A DNA stretch of 28,315 nt from Lentisphaeria bacterium (GCA_900768505.1 CAAGED010000043.1:1-28315); one strand, 5' to 3'; numbered from the stretch's first letter, positions 1 to 8,041 are shown. Notes: generated by a model from the sequence alone, not told the origin. Numbers and translations are program-made.

Positions 1-150
1 CCTGTTTTCCTTTCGATTGATTGTTTTGTGGTTATTATAATCAATCAGTCAAGTAGCCTCTTTCAAAATGTGCGCAATTTTCCGGACGTTATCAAAAAAT
101 TTTTCGTCGGAGTATTTTTTTGCAAAAAATTTTTATTCCAATTTACTGGC

Positions 151-184
151 AAAAAAAAATTCGGATGGCTCTCTCCACCCGAAT
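151..184 (-). terminator. Rho-independent terminator of glnS
   Basis: Read on the minus strand, a 10-bp stem (one G-U pair) with a 6-nt loop is followed by nine T. The arms are 175-184 and 159-168 and the T tract is 151-159. It begins 34 nt past the glnS stop codon, so it closes that transcript. Confidence 0.85.
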
Positions 185-218
185 CACATATCAAATGTTC
201 ACACATTGATTATTTTAA

Positions 219-1898
219 TCACTTATTTTGCTCTTTAGCCCAGGAATCCTTCAGCGTCACAGTACGATTGAATACCGGATAATCTGCCCGGGAATCCTTG
301 TCTTTGCAGAAGTACCCCTGACGCTCAAATTGCACCCGGGTACCAATCTCCACCTCGGCCAAGGCCTTTTCGCAGTAGCACTCCACTACTGACATTGATT
401 CCCCGTTCAAATCCTGAAGAAAATCAGCTCCCCCCTCACCCGGATTTTCCACCTTGAACAACCGATCATACAAACGGGCTTCCCCGCGGACTGCGCTGGC
501 GGCATCCACCCAATGGATTGTTCCCTTGACCTTGCGTCCGTCCGGCGATGAACCGCCACGGGTTTCCGGGTCGTAAGTGCAATGCAATTCCACCACTTCG
601 CCGGAGGCATCCTTGATTACCTCCACACAACGAATGAAATACCCGTAACGCAAACGAACTTCCCTTCCCGGTGTCAAGCGGAAATATTTCTTGGGCGGAT
701 TTTCCATAAAATCACTGCGGTCAATGTAAATGGTATCGCCGAAAGAGATTTGACGCGTTCCGTCAGCCGGATTTTCCGGATTGTTCACTGCTTCCAACGG
801 CTCAACACCGCCAACCGGGAAATTGACAATCTTAACTTTCAACGGATTCATAACCGCCATATAACGCGAGGCACTCTTATTCAAATCTTCACGAATGCAA
901 AACTCCAACACCGCCATGTCAGTAATGCCGTTAAATTTGGTAATCCCCACCATTTCGCAGAATTTACGAATAGCCTGAGGCGTATATCCCCGGCGACGCA
1001 AGCCGGAAATAGTCGGCATCCGGGGATCGTCCCAGCCGGAAACATAATGTTCTTTTACCAATTGCAGCAATTTGCGCTTGCTCATTACCGTGTAATTTAG
1101 ATTCAAACGGGCAAATTCGTACTGATGCGGCGGATTCTCCCAATTCAAACTGGTCAACACCCAATCATACAGCGGACGATGAATTTCAAACTCCAGCGTA
1201 CACAAAGAGTGGGTAATTTTTTCAATCGCATCTTCAATCGGATGAGCAAAATCGTACATCGGGTAGATGCACCACTTGTCGCCGTGCCGGAAATGATGTT
1301 CCCGGCGAATCCGGTAGATAACAGGGTCACGCATGTGAATATTGGGCGAACTCATATCAATTTTAGCCCGCAAAACCTTGGCTCCGTCTTCAAATTCCCC
1401 GGAACGCATCCGCTGGAACAAATCCAAATTTTCCTCCACCGAACGGTTGCGAAATGGCGACTCCTTGCCCGGTTCAGTCAAATTACCTCGATAAACCTCC
1501 CACTCCTCCGGAGTTAAATCACAAACATAAGCCTTGCCGTAACGAATCAACTGCTGCGCACACTCGTACATTTTCTCGAAATAATCCGAGGCAAAATAAA
1601 GATGTTCCTTCCAGTCAAAACCCAACCACTTGATATCCTCGATGATGGAATGAACATACTCCATATTCTCTTTAGTCGGATTGGTATCATCCATGCGCAG
1701 GTGGCATACTCCGTTATTCTCCGCCGCTACGCCGAAATCCAAGCAAATCGCCTTGGCGTGACCAATATGCAAATAACCATTGGGTTCCGGCGGGAAACGA
1801 GTTTCCACCCGGCCGTTGTTGCGGTTATGAGCCATATCATCGGCAATCATTGCCCGGATAAAATCCAGTGTTGCCGGAGTTTCGTTATTATTCTCCAT
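219..1898 (-). CDS. glnS: Glutaminyl-tRNA synthetase
   Basis: Cytoplasmic class I aminoacyl-tRNA synthetase that charges tRNA-Gln with glutamine. The 559-residue protein matches the usual GlnRS length of about 550. The HIGH signature lies at residues 44-47 in the context PNGYLHIGHAK, typical of GlnRS. The KMSKS-type loop is MSKRK at residues 272-276. The stretch 'DDTNPTKENMEYV' soon after HIGH is characteristic of GlnRS rather than bacterial GluRS. The C-terminal half contains the anticodon-binding beta-barrels. The ATG start has GGAG about 10 nt upstream. A terminator follows closely. The gene lies 93 nt downstream of the large unknown gene on the same strand and may share its transcript. 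A dedicated GlnRS means this organism need not rely on the Glu-tRNA-Gln amidotransferase route for glutamine. Confidence 0.97.
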   Translation of the reverse strand: MENNNETPATLDFIRAMIADDMAHNRNNGRVETRFPPEPNGYLHIGHAKAICLDFGVAAENNGVCHLRMDDTNPTKENMEYVHSIIEDIKWLGFDWKEHLYFASDYFEKMYECAQQLIRYGKAYVCDLTPEEWEVYRGNLTEPGKESPFRNRSVEENLDLFQRMRSGEFEDGAKVLRAKIDMSSPNIHMRDPVIYRIRREHHFRHGDKWCIYPMYDFAHPIEDAIEKITHSLCTLEFEIHRPLYDWVLTSLNWENPPHQYEFARLNLNYTVMSKRKLLQLVKEHYVSGWDDPRMPTISGLRRRGYTPQAIRKFCEMVGITKFNGITDMAVLEFCIREDLNKSASRYMAVMNPLKVKIVNFPVGGVEPLEAVNNPENPADGTRQISFGDTIYIDRSDFMENPPKKYFRLTPGREVRLRYGYFIRCVEVIKDASGEVVELHCTYDPETRGGSSPDGRKVKGTIHWVDAASAVRGEARLYDRLFKVENPGEGGADFLQDLNGESMSVVECYCEKALAEVEIGTRVQFERQGYFCKDKDSRADYPVFNRTVTLKDSWAKEQNK

Positions 1899-1991
1899 TG
1901 CTGCAAGACTCCATATTGTTCAAAAAAATTTATTTTAATAAGAAATATCAATAAGCGATAATCTATCATTTTTACAATAAAAATCAATCAC

Positions 1992-4145
1992 TTATAAGGT
2001 TTTTTTTACATCAATAACTTTAAATTCACTCTTACCGAGGGTCAGCGCCCAAGATTTAGCGCCATAATGAAGCATAATCTGGTGGGAGGACTCAAAATCA
2101 ATATTCATCAGGCAAATCTTCCCTGACTCTTTAAAGTAGGAATAACTTATATACTCACACTCCCTGTCCGGCAGCGGTGAATTCATTCCGCTGATAAAAA
2201 CCTCCCCCCTGGCCGCCTGCGCCAAATAACGGAAAATGTCGCCAATCATTCCGCAACTTCCCGGCTCCGCACCCGGGCCGTAATCATAATCATACGCCCC
2301 CGGGTAAGCCCAGGAATTGAGGAAATATACTTCGCCTTTACCATATTGCCGCAGCAGCAGAATCGGGTTTAATGTTTCATGGTCCAGCAGCAATGTTTCC
2401 ATTGCCGGATCGGTTATTGCCAGTCTGCCCATACTGGTGCAATACACGCCGTAACGCCGGGAGATGGTCACCCCCAGACAATTTGGCTCCCGGGTTGGGG
2501 CGGTCACCCAGTAAAATCTCTCGCCGCGTCCCAACACTTTAACGCCGCACAATTCACTCAAATCTCCGCCGTTTACCAAATCATTTTCCGTATATTGCCA
2601 AATATTTCTGGTCACATCCGTGGAAAAATGGGGAATGGAAATAAACAATTTTCCGCCATTTTTCACATATTCACAAAATATCTCATACTGCTTGGCCGAG
2701 CAGGTGTTCCAGCCGCCCATTAAAAGCACTTTATACTCTTTCTTGAAGAATTCCGCCTCAATCTTGTCCTGAGCCAGCGAAACAATATCAATCTGCCCGT
2801 ATGGTGTACCAGAGAAGAGCCGATTGTAATCCCTGCTGCCGTAAATTCCCTGCGGACGTGGGAAAAACACCCGGCGCACCAGCTCCCAACTCCGTTCCGG
2901 AGCGGAATCAAACCAATTCGGATTTCGCTCCGCCTGAGCATACAAACCGCCAATTACGTTGTTGGGATGAGAGCCATCCAGCATCAAAGTACTTAAATCA
3001 TAATTACCCTTCACTACTGCCAGATTGACCTCCGGCTGCCCCGCCGGGGTGCCGTTCGCCTTGACATAATCGTAAAAATCGCTGATTACCTGACGATATT
3101 TTTTGCAATACCCGGAATTGCGATCCAACAGCGGAAAATGTTTTTTTGCCTCCTTGTAAAGCGGCTGCGCCAATGCCGGATCACTCAAACCGATCACCGT
3201 ATTAATTCGCGGCGTGTCATTCATCGGCGAATCGTCCGCAGTGGTTTGCACGTGCCAGGCGCCGCTCTCGGAAATTAATATTTTTGCTCCCGCCATATAT
3301 TTCAGGAAGAGTTCATTACGCAAGGTTTCATAACGGTGGGGGTTGGCGAAACTTAGCCAGGAGTAGTGTTCGTTGGCGATGTGCGCTCCCCAGGTGACGG
3401 TTTGATGCTGCTTGTGGAGACCACGGGAGAGCGCCGACATGAAATTCAATTCGAAGCAACAATCCTCATACATGGTGTAATCCACACCTGAAACTACTTC
3501 GTAATCCATATAAAAATTACTGCTGGTGCAGATTATCGGCCCCCATCCGGAAGCCCGGCGCTGCTCCACAAATGCGGCAACTTCCCGGCAGAAATTATCC
3601 GCCAATTCGCTTAATGAGACAAATTCGCCGTTTGCGCCGTACCGCTCGTCCAGCCGAAAAGTGAAACGTTCTCCGAAATCGTAGCCAATATAATTTTTTA
3701 CCGTTGAAAAAGCCTGGGAATATTCGTCATTGGCACTGCCGTAAAGCAGTGTGGAATACAATCCGTGTTCGGCGGCGCAGCGCAGGGATTTAAGCATTCC
3801 GGCTCCGGCCCTGGATTTATACTGCTGAAATTCCGGCATTCGGCGCACGTCCAGATTAACGCCATGCTCCCAATCCGGCTCCGGCACACTCACGTCAATA
3901 TCCTCCAAGGCATAATAACGGCCTTTTGTTATCGGAGAAACTCCGCCGTCGCCCCACCAGAGTTGCACCAGATTGCCCTGATTCTCTTTCACCGTCAACT
4001 CGATCAATTCACACGGGGAGGTGGAATCCGCCTGCCAGGTGGTGTAGGCGATTCCACTGCCGTTAAGATATCCGGCGCAACAATTGTAAATTGCATTTCC
4101 AACTAAAATACCGCATTCCGGCAACATCAACTTAAAGTCAGCCAT
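1992..4145 (-). CDS. Large uncharacterised protein, possibly glycoside-hydrolase-like
   Basis: I do not firmly recognise this protein of about 717 residues. It has no signal peptide or membrane segment and is rich in Trp, Tyr and acidic residues. The N-terminal two thirds (motifs such as 'WGPIICTSSNFYMDYE' and 'TWGAHIANEHYSW') read like a carbohydrate-active TIM barrel. Around residues 475-550 a Rossmann-like stretch, 'EYKVLLMGGW' followed by 'EYVKNGGKLFIS', resembles the glutamine-amidotransferase-like domain of GH42-type beta-galactosidases. The C-terminus is beta-rich. These are fold-level impressions, not homology results. The ATG at 4145 is preferred because GGGAG lies 9 nt upstream; an in-frame TTG at 4160 would add five residues (MGALE). 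Lentisphaerae carry many such glycan-processing paralogues, which fits but does not prove this reading. It diverges from the promoter at 4235-4263. Confidence 0.75.
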   Translation of the reverse strand: MADFKLMLPECGILVGNAIYNCCAGYLNGSGIAYTTWQADSTSPCELIELTVKENQGNLVQLWWGDGGVSPITKGRYYALEDIDVSVPEPDWEHGVNLDVRRMPEFQQYKSRAGAGMLKSLRCAAEHGLYSTLLYGSANDEYSQAFSTVKNYIGYDFGERFTFRLDERYGANGEFVSLSELADNFCREVAAFVEQRRASGWGPIICTSSNFYMDYEVVSGVDYTMYEDCCFELNFMSALSRGLHKQHQTVTWGAHIANEHYSWLSFANPHRYETLRNELFLKYMAGAKILISESGAWHVQTTADDSPMNDTPRINTVIGLSDPALAQPLYKEAKKHFPLLDRNSGYCKKYRQVISDFYDYVKANGTPAGQPEVNLAVVKGNYDLSTLMLDGSHPNNVIGGLYAQAERNPNWFDSAPERSWELVRRVFFPRPQGIYGSRDYNRLFSGTPYGQIDIVSLAQDKIEAEFFKKEYKVLLMGGWNTCSAKQYEIFCEYVKNGGKLFISIPHFSTDVTRNIWQYTENDLVNGGDLSELCGVKVLGRGERFYWVTAPTREPNCLGVTISRRYGVYCTSMGRLAITDPAMETLLLDHETLNPILLLRQYGKGEVYFLNSWAYPGAYDYDYGPGAEPGSCGMIGDIFRYLAQAARGEVFISGMNSPLPDRECEYISYSYFKESGKICLMNIDFESSHQIMLHYGAKSWALTLGKSEFKVIDVKKTL

Positions 4146-4234
4146 TTCCAACGCTCCCAATTAATACTTAAACCTTTAAACCTTATTCCATAATAAATAT
4201 AACACCATCTTACAATAAAAAAATTAAAATGTCC

Positions 4235-4263
4235 TTGAATTTTGTATTTTTTCGGGTTATACT
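4235..4263 (+). promoter_or_regulatory. Sigma-70-type promoter for the small CxxC protein
   Basis: TTGAAT (4235-4240) and TATACT (4258-4263) are separated by exactly 17 nt. They lie 38 nt upstream of the ATG at 4302, which has GGAG about 8-9 nt before it. This is one of the best consensus matches in the window. Confidence 0.7.
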
Positions 4264-4301
4264 ATCTAAATGTGGTTTGGAAACAATTCGGAGTGTAATC
4301 A

Positions 4302-4682
4302 ATGGTTAAAATTTGGGGCGCAAAATTTTTATCCTTGCTACTGGCGGCGATTTTTGCCGTCGGTGCGGTATTTCACACTCTGAGCGAGCATACGGAGAAG
4401 ATTGCAGATTATTCGCATCCAGGGGTGAAACACGAATTACTGCATAAAATTGCCCGTCACACCGGCAGTTGTCTCAATGAACATCGCTCCAGCTTGATTA
4501 AGCCGCAAGAAATATTTTGCGCCATCTGCGCCAATTTGCATTCCATTGCAGCTCCGGATGAATTGCCTTACGATGAAACGGCAGTTTTTTCGTCCTGCTT
4601 TCACTTCGAGAATATATTCCCGCCGTTGTCGCAACACCTGCGCCGGCAGCGCAGTCGCGCACCACCAATTATCCAGGCCTGA
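4302..4682 (+). CDS. Small membrane-anchored or exported protein with a CxxC motif
   Basis: Unknown function. The 126-residue protein starts with a short basic stretch and a hydrophobic segment (about residues 8-24, 'FLSLLLAAIFAVGAVF'), so it is probably anchored in or exported across the inner membrane. The rest is rich in His and Cys (CAIC near the middle, isolated Cys on either side), suggesting metal binding or a disulfide. The C-terminus ends in an RAPP-type tail. The CxxC motif with a terminal Arg-x-Pro-Pro is loosely reminiscent of DUF2946-type proteins, but I cannot confirm it. A strong promoter and Shine-Dalgarno site support it as a real single gene; it is separated from the downstream pseudopilin by 204 nt with a possible terminator. 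Confidence 0.7.
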   Translation: MVKIWGAKFLSLLLAAIFAVGAVFHTLSEHTEKIADYSHPGVKHELLHKIARHTGSCLNEHRSSLIKPQEIFCAICANLHSIAAPDELPYDETAVFSSCFHFENIFPPLSQHLRRQRSRAPPIIQA

Positions 4683-4701
4683 ATTTGAACTGAACAATCG
4701 A

Positions 4702-4720
4702 CGGCATTGCCGCTTTTTTT
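4702..4720 (+). terminator. Weak candidate terminator
   Basis: A 4-bp GC stem with a 3-nt loop (4702-4712) is followed by C and seven T (4714-4720), 20 nt past the stop of the preceding gene. The stem is short, so this is tentative. Confidence 0.35.
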
Positions 4721-4886
4721 CAGCTCAAAAAATCAGGTTTTTTTTCGTATCAAAATAATTAAAAATCTAATGCCCAATGGATAAAAATTTTTATTCATAC
4801 AAACATCTAACCGTGTTGTTGTTTTCCATCAAAAACACGCTTCGGGTAGATCTTATCAACGAAAAAAATCAGGATATTTTTATATT

Positions 4887-5552
4887 ATGAAAAAATCATT
4901 CACTCTTATCGAGTTATTGGTCGTTATCGCCATCATCACCATTTTGGCCGGCATGCTGCTCCCGTCACTAAATGATGCCCGTGCCAAGGCAAGAAGCACC
5001 AGCTGCATCAGCAATCTGCGCAATACCGGTTTATCCTTCAACAGCTACGCCACTGACAACAATGACCGTCTGCCGCACAGCCACAACGGCACCTTCGCCC
5101 ATCCGCAGGAAAACCCTGACGCCCCTCAGTGGTATGTGCCATTGGAAGAGGGGTACGGCTACAAACTTGATTATCTGCATTGTCCGGCGGACAACGGTTA
5201 TGATAAAGACAAGGGTATTCAAAGCTACATGATCAACGCCATGTTCACCTTCAACAAACCAATTCACGTCATTCAATCGCCATCGACCTCAATTGTGCTA
5301 TCCGAACGGGGATTTGACGCCAACAACCAACCATTCCAGCATCAATGCTACGCAGCCATGAGCGAACCGGCGGACTGGCAGGATCATATCGACAAGAATA
5401 GACACGGCAGGGAGCGGGCAAATTATCTCTTTCTGGATGGCCACGCCGGCACCCATACATTTGCCGAAACAATCAATGACGGCACGGAAAAAAACAATTG
5501 GCATTTTATCCTTCCGTGGAGCAACACCTACGTCGAGCAGCATGATCATTAA
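4887..5552 (+). CDS. Type II secretion/type IV pilin-like pseudopilin
   Basis: A 221-residue class III signal-peptide protein. The N-terminus is MKKS followed by FTLIELLVVIAII, the classic prepilin methylation motif with Glu at +5, then a hydrophobic helix to about residue 25. The C-terminal half is globular and matches the 'H-X9-DG' type pseudopilins abundant in Lentisphaerae and Planctomycetes: note 'RERANYLFLDGHAGTHTF' near residues 180-197. Position -1 is Ser rather than the usual Gly. The protein is probably processed by a prepilin peptidase and assembled in the envelope, but its partners are not here; the gene stands alone between its own terminator and the gene for the small CxxC protein. 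A second pseudopilin is at 15932-16723. AGGA lies about 12 nt before the ATG, a longish spacing. Confidence 0.9.
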   Translation: MKKSFTLIELLVVIAIITILAGMLLPSLNDARAKARSTSCISNLRNTGLSFNSYATDNNDRLPHSHNGTFAHPQENPDAPQWYVPLEEGYGYKLDYLHCPADNGYDKDKGIQSYMINAMFTFNKPIHVIQSPSTSIVLSERGFDANNQPFQHQCYAAMSEPADWQDHIDKNRHGRERANYLFLDGHAGTHTFAETINDGTEKNNWHFILPWSNTYVEQHDH

Positions 5553-5576
5553 AAAAATTTAGATTATTTCTCCATC

Positions 5577-5611
5577 GACACGGCAAAAGATTTTTTACCG
5601 TGTCTTTTTTT
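5577..5611 (+). terminator. Rho-independent terminator after the pseudopilin
   Basis: Arms GACACGG (5577-5583) and CCGTGTC (5598-5604) pair perfectly, with further A-T pairing inside the loop, followed by seven T (5605-5611). It lies 25 nt after the stop codon. Confidence 0.85.
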
Positions 5612-5749
5612 ACAAACAAAATTTGCTGCCAGTTTAACTGAATATTTTATCAGAGATTTACTTCAGGTTGACCGTGCCTGAAAAAATATGTTTTCAATAA
5701 TCTTTCCCTAGTCGGCAAATTAAACCTCAAAATAAAAATTTAAAAAATA

Positions 5750-5796
5750 TACAAAATATCGTGTTTTTAAACTTGCAATATACAAGATAAGGTGTA
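5750..5796 (+). promoter_or_regulatory. Putative tandem NrdR-type boxes upstream of nrdD
   Basis: Two related imperfect palindromes of 16 bp, tacaaaatatcgtgtt (5750-5765) and tacaagataaggtgta (5781-5796), agree at 12 of 16 positions. Their centres are 31 bp apart, three helical turns, which is the spacing known for paired NrdR boxes upstream of ribonucleotide reductase genes. The outer TACA...TGT pattern resembles the NrdR consensus (acaCwAtATaTwGtgt) but is shifted by one base toward the centre, so the match is imperfect. Box 1 lies upstream of the predicted -35 and box 2 falls between -35 and -10, a layout suited to repression. Confidence 0.5.
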
Positions 5797-5800
5797 TTAT
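5773..5800 (+). promoter_or_regulatory. Predicted promoter of nrdD
   Basis: TTGCAA (5773-5778) and TATTAT (5795-5800) are separated by 16 nt, about 56 nt upstream of the ATG. It is interleaved with the NrdR-like boxes. Confidence 0.5.
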
Positions 5801-5856
5801 TCCTTACACAAGGCCGATATTTTTTATTCACATATAAAAAAAAGGAATGCAGGAGA

Positions 5857-7830
5857 ATGAGAGAGTTGACCAGTGTAATTACAAAAATCCGTAAACGCGA
5901 CGGCCGCATCGTCGATTTCGACCCGGAACGCATCACCATTGCCGCCGGTAAAGCTCTGAAAGCCGCCGGAACCGCCAATAATAAACTGGCAGCTACCATC
6001 TGCCACGATGTTATTCATGAACTGGTGGAAAAAAAGTTTGACCAGGACAACATCCCGGACATTGAAGTAGTACAGGATTTGGTGGAGAGCGCATTTATCC
6101 GCCGCGGATTGACCAAGGCGGCGAAATTATATATTCTCTACCGCGCCAATCGGGAAAAAGTCCGTACCAGCAAGCAATTAATGATGGATATTCAGGAACT
6201 GGTCTCCTCCTACATCGAGCAGCAGGATTGGCGGGTCAACGAAAATTCCAATGCCGGATACTCCTACGCCAGTTTACTTAACCACGTCAGCGGAACCGTA
6301 GTGGCAAACTACACCTTGTCCAATATTTACCCGGAGGAGATCTCCCAAGCTCATACCAACGGCGATTTTCACCTGCACGACCTATCCTGCGGCATTGTGG
6401 GATACTGCGCCGGCTGGAGTTTACGCCAATTGCTGCAAATGGGATTCGTAGGCTGCGGCGGGCGGGCCAGTGCGGCACCAGCAAAACATTTTGACACGGC
6501 ATTGGGGCAAATTGTCAATTTTCTCTCCACCTTGCAGACCGAATGGGCCGGAGCACAGGCATTCAACTCATTCGACACCTTACTGGCTCCTTTTGTCCGT
6601 CACGACCAGCTTACCTACCCCCAAATCAAGCAGGCAATGCAGCAATTTGTTTTCGGGCTGAATATCGCCAGCCGCTGGGGACAGACGCCATTTACCAATT
6701 TGACCTTCGACTGGGTAGTGCCGGAAGATTTGGCGGATCAGGCGGTGATTATCGGCGGCAAGGTTATGGACGGACAATATTATCGGGATTTTCAACCCGA
6801 AATGGATTTGATCAACCGGGCATTTTTGGAAGTAATGAGTATCGGCGACCGGGACGGACGAATTTTTACCTTTCCGATTCCAACTTACAACATCACAAAA
6901 AACTTCAATTGGGATAGCGATAACGCCAAACTGCTCTTTAAAGTAACCGGCAAATACGGCTTACCATACTTTCAAAATTTTATTAACAGCGACCTCAATC
7001 CCGGAGACGTGCGCAGCATGTGCTGCCGTTTGCAAATGGACATCCGTGAGTTGCGCAAAAAGACCGGCGGTCTCTTCGGAGCCGGGGAACAAACCGGTTC
7101 AATCGGCGTCGTAACCATCAATATGCCGCGGCTGGGTTATCTTTCCAAGGACGAAAATGAATTTTTCGCCCGGCTGGACAACTTGATGGCACTGGCCATG
7201 GAATCATTGGAAATCAAACGTAAAGTTGTCCAGCGTCACTTGGACGGCAATTTGCTGCCATACACCAAGACATATCTTGGAACGTTGAAAAACCACTTCA
7301 GCACCATTGGCCTGGTTGGCATGAACGAAGCTTGCCTCAACTTTTTAGGCTGCTCAATCTGCGACCCGGAGGGCAGTGAATTCGCCATGCGGGTATTGGA
7401 TCACATGAAAAAACGGATTCAGGATTTTCAGGAGCGTACCGGTCACATTTACAATTTGGAAGCGACTCCGGCGGAGGGAACCAGTTATCGGCTGGCAAAA
7501 ATCGACCGCAAAAAATTTCCGGAAATTATTTGTGCCGGTGATACCGACCCATATTATACCAACTCCACTCAGTTGCCGGTAGGTTATACCGACGACCTCT
7601 TTGAAGCACTGGATCTGCAGGCTCCGCTACAGTCAATGTACACCGGCGGCACCGTATTCCACGCCTTTTTGGGCGAAATGATTGACGATGCCGACCAAGC
7701 TGCCATGCTGATTCGGCGCATGGCGGAAAATTATAAAATACCATACTTCACTCTGACCCCGTCGTTCAGCATCTGTCCGGTACATGGTTATATACCGGGT
7801 GCACATCACGAGTGTCCCTGCGAAGTTTAA
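5857..7830 (+). CDS. nrdD: Anaerobic (class III) ribonucleoside-triphosphate reductase, large part lacking the glycyl-radical segment
   Basis: Oxygen-sensitive reductase that makes deoxyribonucleotides in the cytoplasm. Residues about 5-95 form an ATP-cone allosteric domain ('VITKIRKRDGRIVDFDPERI'). The catalytic ten-stranded barrel follows, with 'GDFHLHDLSCGIVGY' typical of NrdD and a C-C-R motif at 389-391 whose Cys390 aligns with the thiyl-radical cysteine. The protein stops at residue 657 just after zinc-site residues: C640, H643, C653 and C655 in 'SICPVHGYIPGAHHECPCEV'. Normal NrdD proteins continue through the Arg-Val-x-Gly-Tyr glycyl-radical loop; here that portion is the separate gene at 7859-7987. 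AAGGA and GGAG precede the ATG. The activase gene nrdG is not in this window. Length plus the 42-residue piece gives 699, close to full-length ATP-cone NrdD (E. coli about 712). Confidence 0.95.
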   Translation: MRELTSVITKIRKRDGRIVDFDPERITIAAGKALKAAGTANNKLAATICHDVIHELVEKKFDQDNIPDIEVVQDLVESAFIRRGLTKAAKLYILYRANREKVRTSKQLMMDIQELVSSYIEQQDWRVNENSNAGYSYASLLNHVSGTVVANYTLSNIYPEEISQAHTNGDFHLHDLSCGIVGYCAGWSLRQLLQMGFVGCGGRASAAPAKHFDTALGQIVNFLSTLQTEWAGAQAFNSFDTLLAPFVRHDQLTYPQIKQAMQQFVFGLNIASRWGQTPFTNLTFDWVVPEDLADQAVIIGGKVMDGQYYRDFQPEMDLINRAFLEVMSIGDRDGRIFTFPIPTYNITKNFNWDSDNAKLLFKVTGKYGLPYFQNFINSDLNPGDVRSMCCRLQMDIRELRKKTGGLFGAGEQTGSIGVVTINMPRLGYLSKDENEFFARLDNLMALAMESLEIKRKVVQRHLDGNLLPYTKTYLGTLKNHFSTIGLVGMNEACLNFLGCSICDPEGSEFAMRVLDHMKKRIQDFQERTGHIYNLEATPAEGTSYRLAKIDRKKFPEIICAGDTDPYYTNSTQLPVGYTDDLFEALDLQAPLQSMYTGGTVFHAFLGEMIDDADQAAMLIRRMAENYKIPYFTLTPSFSICPVHGYIPGAHHECPCEV

Positions 7831-7858
7831 TTTTTAAACCAAAATTGGAGGAAAAAAA

Positions 7859-7987
7859 ATGGCTAAGTGTGGTGAAAAAACCGAAGTTTACAGTCGGGTT
7901 TGCGGGTATTTCCGTCCGGTTTCCAATTGGAACAAGGGCAAGAAAGAAGAATTTAAGGAGCGCAAAGTTTTTGTCGCTGCCAAATAA
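7859..7987 (+). CDS. 42-residue glycyl-radical domain of anaerobic ribonucleotide reductase, encoded separately
   Basis: This short gene encodes MAKCGEKTEVYSRVCGYF, continuing RPVSNWNKGKKEEFKERKVF to the end. It is recognisably the extreme C-terminus of class III ribonucleotide reductase: the R-V-C-G-Y motif matches the glycyl-radical loop of E. coli NrdD (Gly681 in RVCGY), making Gly16 the likely radical residue. Cys4 (KCG) may complete the zinc knuckle of the large subunit. The ATG at 7859 has a perfect GGAGG at 7847-7851 with a 7-nt spacer, so independent translation is expected. It is 28 nt after the nrdD stop, in a different frame, and shares the terminator at 8004-8041. Independent translation, rather than simple readthrough, fits because the frames differ and a complete start signal is present. 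A longer overlapping frame (7812-8081) lacks such a signal and family resemblance. Confidence 0.9.
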   Translation: MAKCGEKTEVYSRVCGYFRPVSNWNKGKKEEFKERKVFVAAK

Positions 7988-8003
7988 TTCAACGCAAAAA
8001 AAT

Positions 8004-8041
8004 GAGGTGGAAGAATATTATGTTCTTCCACCTCTTTTTTT
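8004..8041 (+). terminator. Strong bidirectional terminator between convergent operons
   Basis: A perfect 12-bp stem (8004-8015 with 8023-8034) with a 7-nt loop is followed by T7 (8035-8041). On the opposite strand the same stem is followed by A and then seven T (complement of 7996-8002), so it can also stop the minus-strand transcript coming from 8090. Confidence 0.95.

Noticed and set aside
582..1517. Plus-strand open frames opposite glnS
   Set aside because: Shadows of the glnS reading frame; no start signals and no family resemblance.
7826..7862. Stop-codon readthrough or selenocysteine to join NrdD with the radical segment
   Set aside because: The stop is TAA, not TGA; the downstream piece is in another frame and has its own complete start signal, so separate translation is simpler.
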